Shown here: piece by piece, positions 7,627-17,468 of the stretch
Numbering within the stretch: position 1 is the first letter of the stretch
Layout: the number at the start of each line of letters is the position of its first letter
Assembly: GCF_043099315.1 (NCBI RefSeq)
Contig: NZ_CP170746.1
Length of the DNA stretch: 64,000 nt
Direction: 5' to 3' (one strand)
Source: Chlorogloeopsis fritschii
GTDB taxonomy: Bacteria; Cyanobacteriota; Cyanobacteriia; Cyanobacteriales; Nostocaceae
Position numbers and translations under genes: made by a program
Notes under the pieces: generated by a model
Databases searched by the model: none
What the model saw: the letters and a program-made list of their open reading frames with translations, nothing else
Told to the model about the DNA's origin: nothing

Positions 7627-9687
7627 GTGGAGAAGGGGACGTTAGTTGAATTTAGACTTGGTGGCGATCGTCGTCTGGCTGTAGTTGATCGTCCAGATGG
7701 TAAAACCCGTTGGTTCGTGATAGATGAACGGGGGCAATCTCACAGTATAATGCCGCGACAGATCACCTACACAGTTAATAAAGAAACCTACAAGCCTTTG
7801 CAGATTCCCAGCTTTCTGGAAGACGTAAAGCCTTACTTAGATCCATCTAGCTTAGAAGTAGCCTGGGAATTACTGGTGGAAAGTGGAGAAACAGTCACGC
7901 CAGAAGAAATGGCTAATTTGCTGTTTTCGGAATCAGAACCGCCTCAATGCTATGCTGCTCATTGCTTGTTATCAGATGACAAAATTTATTTCAAGCAAAA
8001 GGGAGACTCTTACGAACCCCGAACAGCCGCTCAGGTAGCAGAACGCAAACACCAGTTAGAAGTAGAGGCACTCAAAGCAAAAGGACAGCAGGAATTCTTG
8101 GCTCGTGTAGAGCAAGCGCTCAAGGGCGTACCAGTAGAGTGGCAAAGACACGATCGCCATCGCTTGGAAGCCTTGGAAAAATATGCAGCGCTGCTTGCTG
8201 ACATTGTACGTGTAGGTATTAGTTATGAGTCTCTAGCTCGTGCATATCCACCACCAGCACCGGTGCTGGAAACAATGAATATGTTGGGACGTTCTGCAAC
8301 TCCCCAAGGAGCCTTTCAACTATTAGTGGACTTGGGTTGGTGGAGTCCTCACGAAAACCTGTTTCTGCGTCGTTCGTCAATTCCTGTTCAATTTCCCAGC
8401 AAGGTATTAGAAGTGGCGCAACAGCAATTGGAATTTCCACCACCAGATCCAGACACAAATCGCTTGGATCTCACCCATCTCAAGGTATACACAATTGATG
8501 ATGAAAGTACCACTGAGATAGACGATGGCTTAAGCTGGGAATTACTCCCAGATGGGCGAGAAAGGTTGTGGGTACATATAGCCGATCCTACTCGTTGGTT
8601 AATTCCAGAAGACGAATTAGATCTGGAAGCAAGAAAGCGGGGTAGTACAGTCTATTTGCCGACAGGCATGATCCCCATGTTTCCAGAGGTTTTAGCAACC
8701 GGGCCGATGAGTTTGGTACAAGGTAAGGTTTGTAACGCCCTCAGCTTTGGTATTATTTTAAATGAATCCGGTGCAGTAGAAGATTACAGCATCCATGCGA
8801 GTTTAATTAAGCCTACTTATCGCCTCACCTACGAAGATGTAGATGAGATGCTGGAGTTGGATGTACAGGCAGAACCAGAAATTGCTGCGATCGCCAGACT
8901 AGCAAATAAGCGCAAAAACTGGCGGTACACCAAAGGAGCCATCAGCATTAATATGCCGGAGGCGATGATTAAAGTCAAAGATGACGACATTAATATATAT
9001 GTTTTAGATGACTCTTCCTCCAGGCAACTAGTAGCTGAAATGATGATTGTTGCCGGAGAGGTTGCTGCTCGTTACGGTCAAGCTCATAATATTCCTTTGC
9101 CATTTCGCGGTCAACCGCAACCAGAATTACCCAGAGAAGAGGAATTGCTGCAACTGCCAGCAGGCTTTGTTCGTGCCTGTGCGATGCGCCGCTGTATGCC
9201 CAAGAGTGAAATGAGCATTACACCGATGCGCCATGCTGGTTTGGGATTGGATACTTATACACAAGCGACTTCTCCGATCCGTCGCTACAGTGACTTGCTG
9301 ACTCACTTTCAACTGAAAGCCCACCTGCGAGGCGATGCTCCGCCCTTTTCAGCAGAACAGCTCAAAGAAGTGATGCTGACTGTCAGCACTATCACCCAAG
9401 AAGCAACAATGGTGGAAAGACAAACCAATAGATATTGGGCTTTAGAGTATTTGCGCCGCTATCCAGAGACAAGTTGGCAAGCAACAGTGCTGATGTGGTT
9501 AAGGGAAGATAGCAATTTAGCACTAATTCTCTTAGAAGATTTGGGCTTGCAGTTGCCAATGTCTTTCCGACGTCTTGTCAAGTTAGGCGAACATATTTTG
9601 GTGAAAGTTGCCCATGCCGATCCGCACAAAGATGTAATTCAGTTCCAAGAAACAATTTATCAAGAGGCACAGACTGCGGTTCATTAA
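7627..9687 (+). CDS. rnb: Ribonuclease II family 3'-5' exoribonuclease
   Basis: A 686-residue RNB-domain exoribonuclease that degrades RNA processively from the 3' end. It starts with GTG at 7627. The catalytic cluster is YTIDDESTTEIDDG at about 288-301: Asp291, Asp299 and Asp300 are kept, while the usual second aspartate is Glu297. The later motif ATSPIRRYSDLLTHFQLKAH supplies the conserved Arg pair that contacts the RNA phosphate. The family-typical HIADPTRWLIPEDELDLEARKRGSTVYLP is present. It follows rpmG-rpsR, the usual cyanobacterial and plastid RNR1-like context. A second RNB paralogue lies at 58.7-61.0 kb. Confidence 0.9.
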   Translation: MEKGTLVEFRLGGDRRLAVVDRPDGKTRWFVIDERGQSHSIMPRQITYTVNKETYKPLQIPSFLEDVKPYLDPSSLEVAWELLVESGETVTPEEMANLLFSESEPPQCYAAHCLLSDDKIYFKQKGDSYEPRTAAQVAERKHQLEVEALKAKGQQEFLARVEQALKGVPVEWQRHDRHRLEALEKYAALLADIVRVGISYESLARAYPPPAPVLETMNMLGRSATPQGAFQLLVDLGWWSPHENLFLRRSSIPVQFPSKVLEVAQQQLEFPPPDPDTNRLDLTHLKVYTIDDESTTEIDDGLSWELLPDGRERLWVHIADPTRWLIPEDELDLEARKRGSTVYLPTGMIPMFPEVLATGPMSLVQGKVCNALSFGIILNESGAVEDYSIHASLIKPTYRLTYEDVDEMLELDVQAEPEIAAIARLANKRKNWRYTKGAISINMPEAMIKVKDDDINIYVLDDSSSRQLVAEMMIVAGEVAARYGQAHNIPLPFRGQPQPELPREEELLQLPAGFVRACAMRRCMPKSEMSITPMRHAGLGLDTYTQATSPIRRYSDLLTHFQLKAHLRGDAPPFSAEQLKEVMLTVSTITQEATMVERQTNRYWALEYLRRYPETSWQATVLMWLREDSNLALILLEDLGLQLPMSFRRLVKLGEHILVKVAHADPHKDVIQFQETIYQEAQTAVH

Positions 9688-9689
9688 AA

Positions 9690-10085
9690 AGGGGACTGGG
9701 GATTAGGGACTAGGGACTAGGAAAAAGCAGGGGAGCCACTGCGTTGCCCAGAGAAGTCTGTAGACGCCGAAGGCGGTGAGGGGGTCGCAGTCTTGGCGGT
9801 TTCCGTCACGATTGCGAACCCCCGTAGGGCGAAGCCCTTCTCGCAGAGTACCTGGAGGGCTTCCCGCAGGGTGCGGCGGTTTCCGCCGCACCTGCATGGC
9901 AATCAGAACTTCGGGAGGTTCCCCGGAGCTTTCGGAGTCTCCGGCTCCGCTCCGTTGTAGCACGTGGCGTGAGCAGAGGAGAAAAACTTCCCCGATCCCC
10001 AGTACCCAATACCCAATCACGAGTACCCAGTACCTGAGCGGCGTTACTCCCCAAGCCATCAAGGATATAGTTAGAGACTGCTCGC
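9690..10085. repeat. GC-rich repeat island
   Basis: This spacer starts with short GGGACTAGG-like tandem words. It continues with a GC-rich mosaic of inverted words (GGCGGTTTCCGCC, CCCCGTAGGGCGAAGCCC, GGAGCTTTCGGAGTCTCC). The words and composition resemble the islands at 19.1, 57.2, 58.2 and 63.2 kb. Open frames occur on several strands at once with low-complexity translations and no family signature, so I treat it as non-coding dispersed repeat. Confidence 0.7.
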
Positions 10086-10091
10086 TGCTTC

Positions 10092-12275
10092 TTATATAAT
10101 TCGCAATCCCAAAATCGCTAAGTCGCGTTCTACATCATCAAGTTCTGCAACTTGGGGCAGGTATCCCCAACGCTGAAAGCCAAATTTCTCAAACAGTTTT
10201 AAACTGGGGTGGTTGTGGGCAAAAATGAAACACACTAGGTTTTTGAAACCCAGAGTTGGGCTTTGTTTGATTGCTTGGGTTAGCAGTTGCTTTCCCAGCC
10301 CACAGCGATGATACCCTGGGGCAATATAAATACTAATTTCAGCAGTGGCATGATAGGCTGGACGTCCGTAAAAAGATTGGAAACTCAGCCATCCGGCTAC
10401 TACACCCTCTACTTCAATTACCCAGAGTGGATTTTTGAGTGGCGATCGCCCCTTAAACCAAGCGATGCGACTTTCTACAGAGACTGGTTCTAAATCGGCG
10501 GTTGCCATGCGGCTGGGAATTGCAGCGTTGTAAATTGCCACAATTTTTGGCAAGTCAGTTTCGGTAGCATGGCGGATAGTCATTGCTGCCTTCTGTGTCA
10601 TGCTCGTGCTAACAAGGGAGACTGCGGCGAGTAAGGTTTTTGTATAGGGATGCTGGGGGTTAGCAAAAATTTCTTTTGTGGAGCCAATCTCGACAATCTT
10701 GCCGCCGTTCATCACAGCAATGCGATCGCACAAAAATCTCGCTAACCACAGATCGTGAGTGATAAACAAATAGGTTAATTCAAACTCTGCTTTTAATTCC
10801 AGCATCAGATCCAACACTTGCGACTGCACGCTAGCGTCTAACATACTCACAGGCTCATCACAAATTAAAAGTTTCGGATGAGTAATTAAAGCACGAGCAA
10901 TTGCCACTCGTTGCTGTTGTCCCCCAGATAAATCTGAAGCATAGCGCTGATAATAAACTTCTGGAGGTTTTAAGCCTACTTTTTCTAGCATCCAAAAAAC
11001 CTGTTTTTTTGCTTCTGCGGGAGTAGCGAGTTTGTGAATTAACAATGGATCTGCGATGCTTTGCCCGACTGTCATCGCTGGATTCAAGCAGGCGTGAGGA
11101 TCTTGAAATACCATTTGCATTTGTCGCCTTTGGTTGCGCATTTCCTGCCGGGATAGGCGAGTTATCTCCTTTCCTAAAAACTCGACTTTTCCAGCAGTAG
11201 GAGGAATTAACTGCAAAATCGTCCGCGACAAGGTACTTTTACCGCAACCAGACTCCCCGACTAATCCTAAAATTTCTCCAGGATATAGTTCGAGATTAAT
11301 GCCATCTACCGCTTTAATTGTCTGAGGTTGCCCTTGGAACAGACGTTCTATCAAGTTAGGCTCGATTGTATAGTGCTGTTTTAAGTCTACGACGCGCAGG
11401 ATTGGGGATTGGGAGGAAGACGCGGAGAAACTTTTATTTGCATTCCCCTTGTCCTCTTGATTCCCCGTGTCCGTTCCCTCTCCTGCTTGAATATGCAAAG
11501 CTGCTTGCAGGAGCAATCGCGTGTATTCGTGCTGGGGTTGTTTAAAGACAGATTCTGTTTGACCCATTTCCACCATTTTGCCGTTATACATGACGCCTAT
11601 GCGATCGCAATATTCTGCTACCATTGCTAAATCGTGGGAAATCAGTAGCAGTGCCATATTTTCTTCGGCACATAATCGTGTCAGTTCTCGCAAAATCTGT
11701 GCCGCCACAGTGACATCTAAGCTAGTGGTTGGTTCATCAGCAACAATCATCTTTGGTTGCAGCAACAAAGCTAGGGCAATTGCGACTCGTTGTCGCATCC
11801 CCCCACTAAATTCATGGGGGTACTGGTTCCAGCGACTAGCAGGAATATTAACCTTTGCCAAAGTAGCGATCGCCTTTTCTTTCGCTTCCCGTGTTGATAA
11901 TTTTGGAGAGTGCGCCTTTAGTGTCTCGATGCAGTGGTTGCCTATAGTCATTAAAGGATCGAGACGTGTCATGGGATCTTGAAATACCAATGCCACTACC
12001 TCTCCTCGAAATTTCCGCATTTGAGTTGGTGTCAAAGTAAACACCGATTGCCCTTGAAATGTGATTTGTCCCTCAATTTGGGTGGATGATGGTAGCAACC
12101 GCATTGCTGCTCTTCCCAAAGTTGATTTACCACATCCCGACTCTCCCACCAATCCCATTCTTTCACCTGGTTGCAGTTGAAAAGAAACATCATCAACTGC
12201 CCAATGCGCTTTTTCGTCACTACTATGAGGATAGGCAACCCGCAAATTTTCGATAGTAAATAAGGCGTCACTCAT
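10092..12275 (-). CDS. Oligopeptide-type ABC transporter, two fused ATPases plus GNAT acetyltransferase
   Basis: A single 727-residue frame with three parts. ABC domain 1 (about 1-260) has Walker A GESGCGKST and signature SGGMRQRVA. ABC domain 2 (about 290-550) has GESGCGKST and SGGQQQRVA. Both resemble DppD/DppF-type ATPases for peptide or nickel import. From about residue 567 (MTIRHATETDLPKIVAIYNAA) there is a complete GNAT domain close to phosphinothricin acetyltransferases, with GYHRCGLGKQLL as the acetyl-CoA loop. The double ATPase is a common bacterial arrangement, but the acetyltransferase fusion is not. Alternative frames at the junction contain stop codons that would separate two genes, so an indel may have joined them. 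No permease or binding-protein gene is adjacent. Confidence 0.85.
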   Translation of the reverse strand: MSDALFTIENLRVAYPHSSDEKAHWAVDDVSFQLQPGERMGLVGESGCGKSTLGRAAMRLLPSSTQIEGQITFQGQSVFTLTPTQMRKFRGEVVALVFQDPMTRLDPLMTIGNHCIETLKAHSPKLSTREAKEKAIATLAKVNIPASRWNQYPHEFSGGMRQRVAIALALLLQPKMIVADEPTTSLDVTVAAQILRELTRLCAEENMALLLISHDLAMVAEYCDRIGVMYNGKMVEMGQTESVFKQPQHEYTRLLLQAALHIQAGEGTDTGNQEDKGNANKSFSASSSQSPILRVVDLKQHYTIEPNLIERLFQGQPQTIKAVDGINLELYPGEILGLVGESGCGKSTLSRTILQLIPPTAGKVEFLGKEITRLSRQEMRNQRRQMQMVFQDPHACLNPAMTVGQSIADPLLIHKLATPAEAKKQVFWMLEKVGLKPPEVYYQRYASDLSGGQQQRVAIARALITHPKLLICDEPVSMLDASVQSQVLDLMLELKAEFELTYLFITHDLWLARFLCDRIAVMNGGKIVEIGSTKEIFANPQHPYTKTLLAAVSLVSTSMTQKAAMTIRHATETDLPKIVAIYNAAIPSRMATADLEPVSVESRIAWFKGRSPLKNPLWVIEVEGVVAGWLSFQSFYGRPAYHATAEISIYIAPGYHRCGLGKQLLTQAIKQSPTLGFKNLVCFIFAHNHPSLKLFEKFGFQRWGYLPQVAELDDVERDLAILGLRII

Positions 12276-12956
12276 ATTTATTTAGTTATTGGCACTAAAG
12301 TTATAGTTTTTAGATAATGTATCAGATTATATTCATTATGCTTGTTGTTTATGTATCTCTCTTTTACAGGCTTCTATTATACTCTGTATAAAAATTCCCC
12401 CTTGAGAAGTGATTTGTCATTTCTCAAATCAGTATATGCTGAAAAGAATCAGATGTATTAAAGTAGATTTTGATTTTGATAAACCTAATAAATATTATTC
12501 ACAAAATTTATAAATATAAAAACAAGAGCATAAAAATTAAATTTAATTTCTTTAATTTAAAGTTAATTGTTTTGATAGAAAATTAGAAATGCCAAATTTA
12601 TCTAATAGGACTTATGCAGAAGTTCTGGGAAAGCCTTATTCCTTAGTGTCCTTGGTGTCCTACCCTGCGGGAAGCCGCTTGCGCGTCTATGTGGTTCGTT
12701 TTTTCATGATGTTGTGTAAGTCCTGTCTAAATCGAATTCAGAATAAAGAATTTATTCTGAATTCTGGCTCCTGGCTCCTGAATTCTGTTTTGATAAATAT
12801 TTTAATCAACAAAAATTAATAATTATTTGAGAATTCAAAATTAATCAAACAATATTATTTAATATATTTTCACGATATTCAATAAAGTATTTTGTGAAAT
12901 TTATGACTTCAACAGTAATAAAATAAAGGTGTAAGAATAAGAGAGGTAAAAACACT
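12276..12956. other. AT-rich spacer with a MITE-like insert
   Basis: Apart from the insert at 12607-12724, this spacer is very AT-rich. It shows a hairpin-forming stretch around 12730-12785 (GAATTCAGAATAAAG against TTTATTCTGAATTC) and the repeated word CTGGCTCCTG. No gene is supported here. Confidence 0.5.
12607..12724. repeat. MITE-like element with imperfect terminal inverted repeats
   Basis: The ends AGGACTTATGCA (12607-12618) and TGTGTAAGTCCT (12713-12724) are inverted repeats matching at 10 of 12 positions. They enclose about 94 bp with no open frame. The interior contains a GC-rich palindromic patch (CCTGCGGGAAGCCGC) in otherwise AT-rich surroundings. Terminal AGGACTTA-type repeats of this sort occur in dispersed small elements of cyanobacteria. 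Confidence 0.5.
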
Positions 12957-13244
12957 ATGGGAGTTAAAGTTTTACCAGATGTTGGAGATGTAGCGGAAAA
13001 CCTTGGTGTTACAGGTATTCTAGGAGTCGTACTTCTCCCCGTGTTCTTGCCAGTGTTAGCTGGTGTTGGTAAGCCGATTGCCAAGGGAATCATTAAAGGC
13101 GGAATCCTTTTCTATGAAAGGAGCAGGGGAGCGATCGCAGAAGTTGGTGAAACTTGGGAAGATATTGTCGCAGAGGCAAGGGCTGAACTGGGTGAATCGC
13201 GCATGAAGCGGGCTGAACCTATCGAAGAGAGTCAGGCTGGATAA
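12957..13244 (+). CDS. DUF5132 family small protein
   Basis: A 95-residue protein with a glycine- and hydrophobic-rich N-terminal half (VTGILGVVLLPVFLPVLAGV at about 18-37), likely one membrane-associated segment, and a charged helical C-terminus (WEDIVAEARAELGESRMKRA). This matches the DUF5132 family, common in cyanobacteria and of unknown function. A terminator hairpin follows about 70 bp after the stop codon, so it is probably transcribed alone. Confidence 0.65.
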   Translation: MGVKVLPDVGDVAENLGVTGILGVVLLPVFLPVLAGVGKPIAKGIIKGGILFYERSRGAIAEVGETWEDIVAEARAELGESRMKRAEPIEESQAG

Positions 13245-13315
13245 CTCAAGGAAGAGCCATGCTAATCTCGAATCTTGTAGTGAACATTTGCATAACTATC
13301 GAAGATTATTTTGAG

Positions 13316-13342
13316 GGATGGGAATTTTACCCATCCTTTTTT
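13316..13342 (+). terminator. Rho-independent terminator
   Basis: The arms GGATGGG and CCCATCC with a 7-nt loop are followed by six T. It sits 72 bp past the stop codon of the DUF5132 gene and should end that transcript. Confidence 0.8.
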
Positions 13343-13451
13343 GATTGATATTTTTATGTTCTAAAAGAGTAACCAGTTGCGAGCGTTACACTCTTGGTAA
13401 TAATGTTTTATTTAGGTTGTATTAGGCATTTAATCCAAAATTAATCAAACA

Positions 13452-13979
13452 ATGTTAATTTCTGCTGATTCGCGCATTCCTTTCCCACGCTCTCTCGTGT
13501 ATGCTACCTATCGCGACAAGTTAGTTGAACTAATCCCATATATGCCGAACGTGCGTTCTATTCAAGTGAAATCTCGTCGTGAGGAGGATGGGTTAGTTCA
13601 CAGTGTTAATGAGTGGCATGGAGGTGGAGAAATTCCAGTGGCAGCAAGGGCAGTAATTAGTGAAGATATGCTCTCCTGGACAGAATATAATACGTGGAAC
13701 GAGGATAAGTTTATTGTGGAGTGGCAGATTAAAACTCACGTCTATAGCGAAGCAGTCCATTGTATGGGAAAGAACCGTTTCCTTGCAGACGGTGATACTA
13801 CAATTGTAGAGAGCCGTGGCGAACTTATTATCGATCCCAAGCAAATCAAGGGAGTTCCTCTGTTCCTCGTTCGCAGTGTAGTGCATTTAGTCCAAGATTT
13901 TCTTGGTAAAAAGATTGAACCCAACCTGTCGCAAATGAGCGAGGGAGTGCGTCAGTATCTAGAAAAAACTACCAGATAG
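13452..13979 (+). CDS. SRPBCC (START-like) family protein
   Basis: A 175-residue soluble protein with the SRPBCC pattern: an N-terminal strand and helix (ISADSRIPFPRSLVYATYRDKL), a run of alternating strands (VHSVNEWHGGGEIPVAARAV; EYNTWNEDKFIVEWQIKTH), and a long C-terminal amphipathic helix (LVRSVVHLVQDFLGKKIEPN). The family builds a deep hydrophobic pocket for lipids, polyketides or pigments. The ligand here is unknown. It stands alone between terminator-like and AT-rich spacers. Confidence 0.7.
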   Translation: MLISADSRIPFPRSLVYATYRDKLVELIPYMPNVRSIQVKSRREEDGLVHSVNEWHGGGEIPVAARAVISEDMLSWTEYNTWNEDKFIVEWQIKTHVYSEAVHCMGKNRFLADGDTTIVESRGELIIDPKQIKGVPLFLVRSVVHLVQDFLGKKIEPNLSQMSEGVRQYLEKTTR

Positions 13980-14319
13980 TGAAAATTACTGAGAGGATAA
14001 ACGATAGAGAATAGCAATTTGTTACTTTATAGTACTAAGTTTACATGGCATATATTTGTTTATCCAATGTTTGAATCCCATCAATATTTCTTGCCACAGA
14101 GCAGTAATTCTTTGCTAATGAAAGGTATAAATTGGTGATATCTCAAAATTGACGCATCGAGAAAAAATATTTTCCTAGAAATTACTAATTGTTTTCAATC
14201 TAATAAGTAATATTTTTGCTCTCACAACTAGCAATATCATGGTATAAATTGTATACCTTAATTTTCATCTTAAATATCAAAAAATCTTGACAACAGATAC
14301 TCCTACTACGCTAGTAAAT
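13980..14319. other. AT-rich spacer without recognised features
   Basis: This gap between the SRPBCC gene and the minus-strand PatD-like gene is AT-rich and carries no repeat family seen elsewhere in the window. I see nothing to annotate in it. Confidence 0.4.
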
Positions 14320-14664
14320 CTATGGTTCTTGTAGTTGCAAAATGGCTTGACAGTACTCCGTAAGCGTTGACAGGCGATCGCTGATAGTATTGCGTCGCTC
14401 GGAAGCAGTAGCAGCTTGGCGCGCTCCTTGGTAAAACATTACATCGATTTCTAATAGCCGCAATTGCTTGCTCATTTCTGTTCGATAAGATTGCTCTCGT
14501 GATGTTTCTTCTGTCAAAGGTAAAATTTGTAGCTGAAAAAATTGCTTTAATGACACAAGGTGGTGCTGCATTCCAGGTGCATCTAGTTGTTTAGTTACAA
14601 TCTCAGAGCGGAATTGCTCTAACAATGTTGCGAAGGTTTGATATTTATCCCGATGGAAAGACAT
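14320..14664 (-). CDS. patD: PatD-like heterocyst-frequency protein (candidate)
   Basis: A 114-residue helical, soluble protein without signal peptide or membrane segment. Its length and segments such as FATLLEQFRS and LRLLEIDVMFYQGARQ agree with my memory of PatD, a factor in heterocystous cyanobacteria reported to interact with FtsZ and influence heterocyst frequency. The assignment is by recollection of family sequence, not by a decisive motif. It is transcribed divergently from relA/spoT across a 360-bp spacer. If the match is wrong it is a conserved cyanobacterial protein of unknown role. Confidence 0.55.
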   Translation of the reverse strand: MSFHRDKYQTFATLLEQFRSEIVTKQLDAPGMQHHLVSLKQFFQLQILPLTEETSREQSYRTEMSKQLRLLEIDVMFYQGARQAATASERRNTISDRLSTLTEYCQAILQLQEP

Positions 14665-14933
14665 TCAGCGCTGATTGAGATACTATTAATGTCAAGTAAT
14701 CTTTCTTATACAATAAAAATTTTAACCTTTGCCTTATGTTGTTGCCCCAGAAATTATAGTTTGGGGCTTGATTTATCATCAATCGATTTTCAGGATGATT
14801 ATGCTTGAAGTATGAACAGGATAATTTCCACCAACTTTACGAGCAATCATTCTGCTTTTCGCCTTTGTGCTTTGCGTATCAACAGCAAATTCTTTTGGCA
14901 GTGATGTCGTCAATTGTGTTTAATTCCCTCTAG

Positions 14934-14992
14934 GAGTGGGTTTTAGTAATCAAACCTCGATTAAACAGCAACTTTTCTGCTAAACCCGCCCC
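14934..14992. repeat. 60-bp hairpin element, copy 1
   Basis: The ends GAGTGGGTTTTAG and CTAAACCCGCCCC are inverted repeats enclosing a divergent AT-rich centre. It belongs to the family also found at 19.4, 50.8, 53.3 (two copies), 58.1 and 63.1 kb. It sits in the spacer upstream of relA/spoT. Confidence 0.65.
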
Positions 14993-15025
14993 TAATAACC
15001 ACTAATCACCTCCAGTTCCGATCCT

Positions 15026-17302
15026 ATGATGAGCACTACAGTTGTCAACCCTCCAACCGATATTACTCTTCCAGAATGGCTCAAGAGTTGTTTGTACGCG
15101 CCATCTACGAGCAGTGGTGAAACAGAAGAAGACCGAAAGTACTATGATACAGATTTGATTTGCCGAGCATTTCAATTTGCCTATCAATTGCATCAAGGAC
15201 AATACCGCAAGTCAGGAGAACCTTACATTTGTCATCCTATTGCTGTTGCTGGGATGCTACATGATTTAGGAGGCAGTGCTGCTATGATAGCAGCTGGATT
15301 TTTACATGATGTAGTTGAGGATACAGATGTCACAATTGAGGACATAGAACAGCGTTTTGGGGCAGAAGTCAGATGTTTGGTTGAAGGAGTCACCAAGCTT
15401 TCTAAAATTAACTTTAAAAGTAAAACAGAAAGCCAAGCGGAAAATTTTCGGCGGATGTTTTTAGCAATGGCGCAGGATATCCGCGTGATTGTGGTGAAGT
15501 TGGCAGATCGCTTGCATAATATGCGGACTTTGGAATTTATGCCAGAGGAAAAACGCCGACGCACTGCTTTAGAAACAAGGGAAATTTTTGCTCCTCTAGC
15601 CAATCGCTTGGGGATTTGGCGTTTTAAATGGGAATTGGAAGATTTGGCGTTTAAGTATTTGGAACCAGAGCCTTTTCGCCAAATTCAGCAGCTGGTTTCG
15701 GAAAAACGAACGGCGCGGGAAGAGAGATTGGAGAAGGTTTCCGAAACTTTGCGAGAACGACTGGCAGAAGCAGGAATTCGCTGTCTCGATATTAGCGGAC
15801 GTCCCAAGCATCTGTATAGTATTTATCAAAAGATGCAGCGGCAAAATAAGGAGTTTCACGAAATTTACGATCTGGCAGCGCTGCGGATTATTGTTCAAAC
15901 TAATGAGGAATGTTATCGTGCTTTGGCAGTAGTTCACGATGTATTTCGCCCAATTCCTGGTAGATTTAAAGATTATATTGGTCTGCCCAAACCCAACCGC
16001 TATCAATCGCTGCATACTGGAGTAATTGGCCCTTGGGGACGACCTTTGGAAGTGCAAATCCGAACACTGGAAATGCATCGGATCGCCGAGTACGGGATCG
16101 CCGCTCACTGGAAGTATAAAGAAACTGGAGGTTCTAACCTTACGCATTTAAATGCGGCAGATGAAAAGTTTACTTGGTTGCGGCAGTTACTTGAATGGCA
16201 AAGCGATCTCAAGGATGCTCAGGAATATTTAGAGAGCATCAAAGATAATCTATTTGAAGATGATGTTTATGTCTTCACCCCAAAGGGGGATTTAGTTGCT
16301 TTGAACCCCGGTTCGACTACAGTGGATTTTGCTTATCGCATCCACACAGAAGTTGGAAATCACTGTGCCGGAGCGCGGGTAAACGGGAGGATGGTTCCAC
16401 TTTCGACACGACTACACAATGGTGACATAGTTGAGATCATTACTCAAAAAAATAGCCATCCTAGTTTGGATTGGTTAAATTTTGTCAGAACAAGTGCAGC
16501 TAAAAATCGCATTAAGCAATGGTACAAGCGATCGCGCCGAGAAGAAAATGTGGCTCGCGGTAGAGAAATTTTAGAAAAAGAACTTGGAAAAACAGGTTTT
16601 GAAAGTTTTTTGAAGTCAGAGCCAATGCAGGCGGTAGCAGAAAAGTGTAACTACCACTCTGTGGAAGATTTGCTCGCTGGTTTGGGTTATGGAGAAGTAA
16701 CGCTCAATCTGGTACTTAACCGTTGGCGAGAAATAGTCAAAGCACAACAGCCTGTGGTTAATGAGCCTGAAATTCCCCCAAACCTGCCAACTACAGCCAA
16801 AGCAGCACTACGAGATGGCAGTACAACAACTTCCCGTTCTAGTGACTCGCCGATTGTGGGAGTGGAAGGATTAATGTATCATTTGGCTGGGTGTTGTACT
16901 CCAATTCCTGGCGAACAAATTATTGGTGTAGTCACGCGGGGTAAGGGAATTTCTATCCATCGCCAAGGATGTCATAACGTAGAAAAAGTAGAGTGCGATC
17001 GCCTTGTACCAGTAAGTTGGAATCAAGCAGCAGAAAATAACGGTCGTCCTCAAACTTATCAGGTAAACGTGCAAATTGAAGCTTTGGATCGGGTGGGAGT
17101 GTTAAAAGATATTTTGTCGCGGTTGAGCGATCAAGGTATCAACGTTCGCCATGCTAATGTAAAAACTGCTTTTGGTCAACCGGCGTTGATTGATTTGGGG
17201 ATCGAAATACGCGATCGCGCTCAATTGGAACATACTTTTGTTCAAATTAAGAAAATGAGCGATATTCTCAATATCCGTCGTGTCGGGCAAACTGATGAAT
17301 AA
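15026..17302 (+). CDS. spoT: Bifunctional (p)ppGpp synthetase/hydrolase
   Basis: A 758-residue Rel/SpoT homologue that makes and degrades (p)ppGpp, the stringent-response signal. The HD hydrolase domain comes first, with catalytic FLHDVVEDTD at about 92-101. The synthetase domain follows, with RFKDYIGLPKPNRYQSLHT; the RxKD form is the one seen in bifunctional rather than RelA-only enzymes. Next are the TGS domain (DDVYVFTPKGDLVALNPGST), a zinc-finger-like stretch with GCCTPIPGEQIIGVV, and a C-terminal ACT domain (about 680-755). All domains are intact. In cyanobacteria this is usually the single long Rel enzyme. Confidence 0.95.
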   Translation: MMSTTVVNPPTDITLPEWLKSCLYAPSTSSGETEEDRKYYDTDLICRAFQFAYQLHQGQYRKSGEPYICHPIAVAGMLHDLGGSAAMIAAGFLHDVVEDTDVTIEDIEQRFGAEVRCLVEGVTKLSKINFKSKTESQAENFRRMFLAMAQDIRVIVVKLADRLHNMRTLEFMPEEKRRRTALETREIFAPLANRLGIWRFKWELEDLAFKYLEPEPFRQIQQLVSEKRTAREERLEKVSETLRERLAEAGIRCLDISGRPKHLYSIYQKMQRQNKEFHEIYDLAALRIIVQTNEECYRALAVVHDVFRPIPGRFKDYIGLPKPNRYQSLHTGVIGPWGRPLEVQIRTLEMHRIAEYGIAAHWKYKETGGSNLTHLNAADEKFTWLRQLLEWQSDLKDAQEYLESIKDNLFEDDVYVFTPKGDLVALNPGSTTVDFAYRIHTEVGNHCAGARVNGRMVPLSTRLHNGDIVEIITQKNSHPSLDWLNFVRTSAAKNRIKQWYKRSRREENVARGREILEKELGKTGFESFLKSEPMQAVAEKCNYHSVEDLLAGLGYGEVTLNLVLNRWREIVKAQQPVVNEPEIPPNLPTTAKAALRDGSTTTSRSSDSPIVGVEGLMYHLAGCCTPIPGEQIIGVVTRGKGISIHRQGCHNVEKVECDRLVPVSWNQAAENNGRPQTYQVNVQIEALDRVGVLKDILSRLSDQGINVRHANVKTAFGQPALIDLGIEIRDRAQLEHTFVQIKKMSDILNIRRVGQTDE

Positions 17303-17468
17303 TTTCGTTGGTTAATTAATTAAAGTTACAGGGTGCTTTCAGGGACGGTACAATGTGCCGTGAAAATAGGTAGTTTTTTGCAACGCAGAGGAACCCAGAG
17401 GAAGCGCCGAGGGGCGCAGATATTTTTTGAATCACTCCGTTACTGAAAACAATTAATTTTTAAAGAGA

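Noticed and set aside
9703..10099. Several overlapping open frames on both strands
   Set aside because: They cross a GC-rich repeat island, give low-complexity translations and lack ribosome sites.
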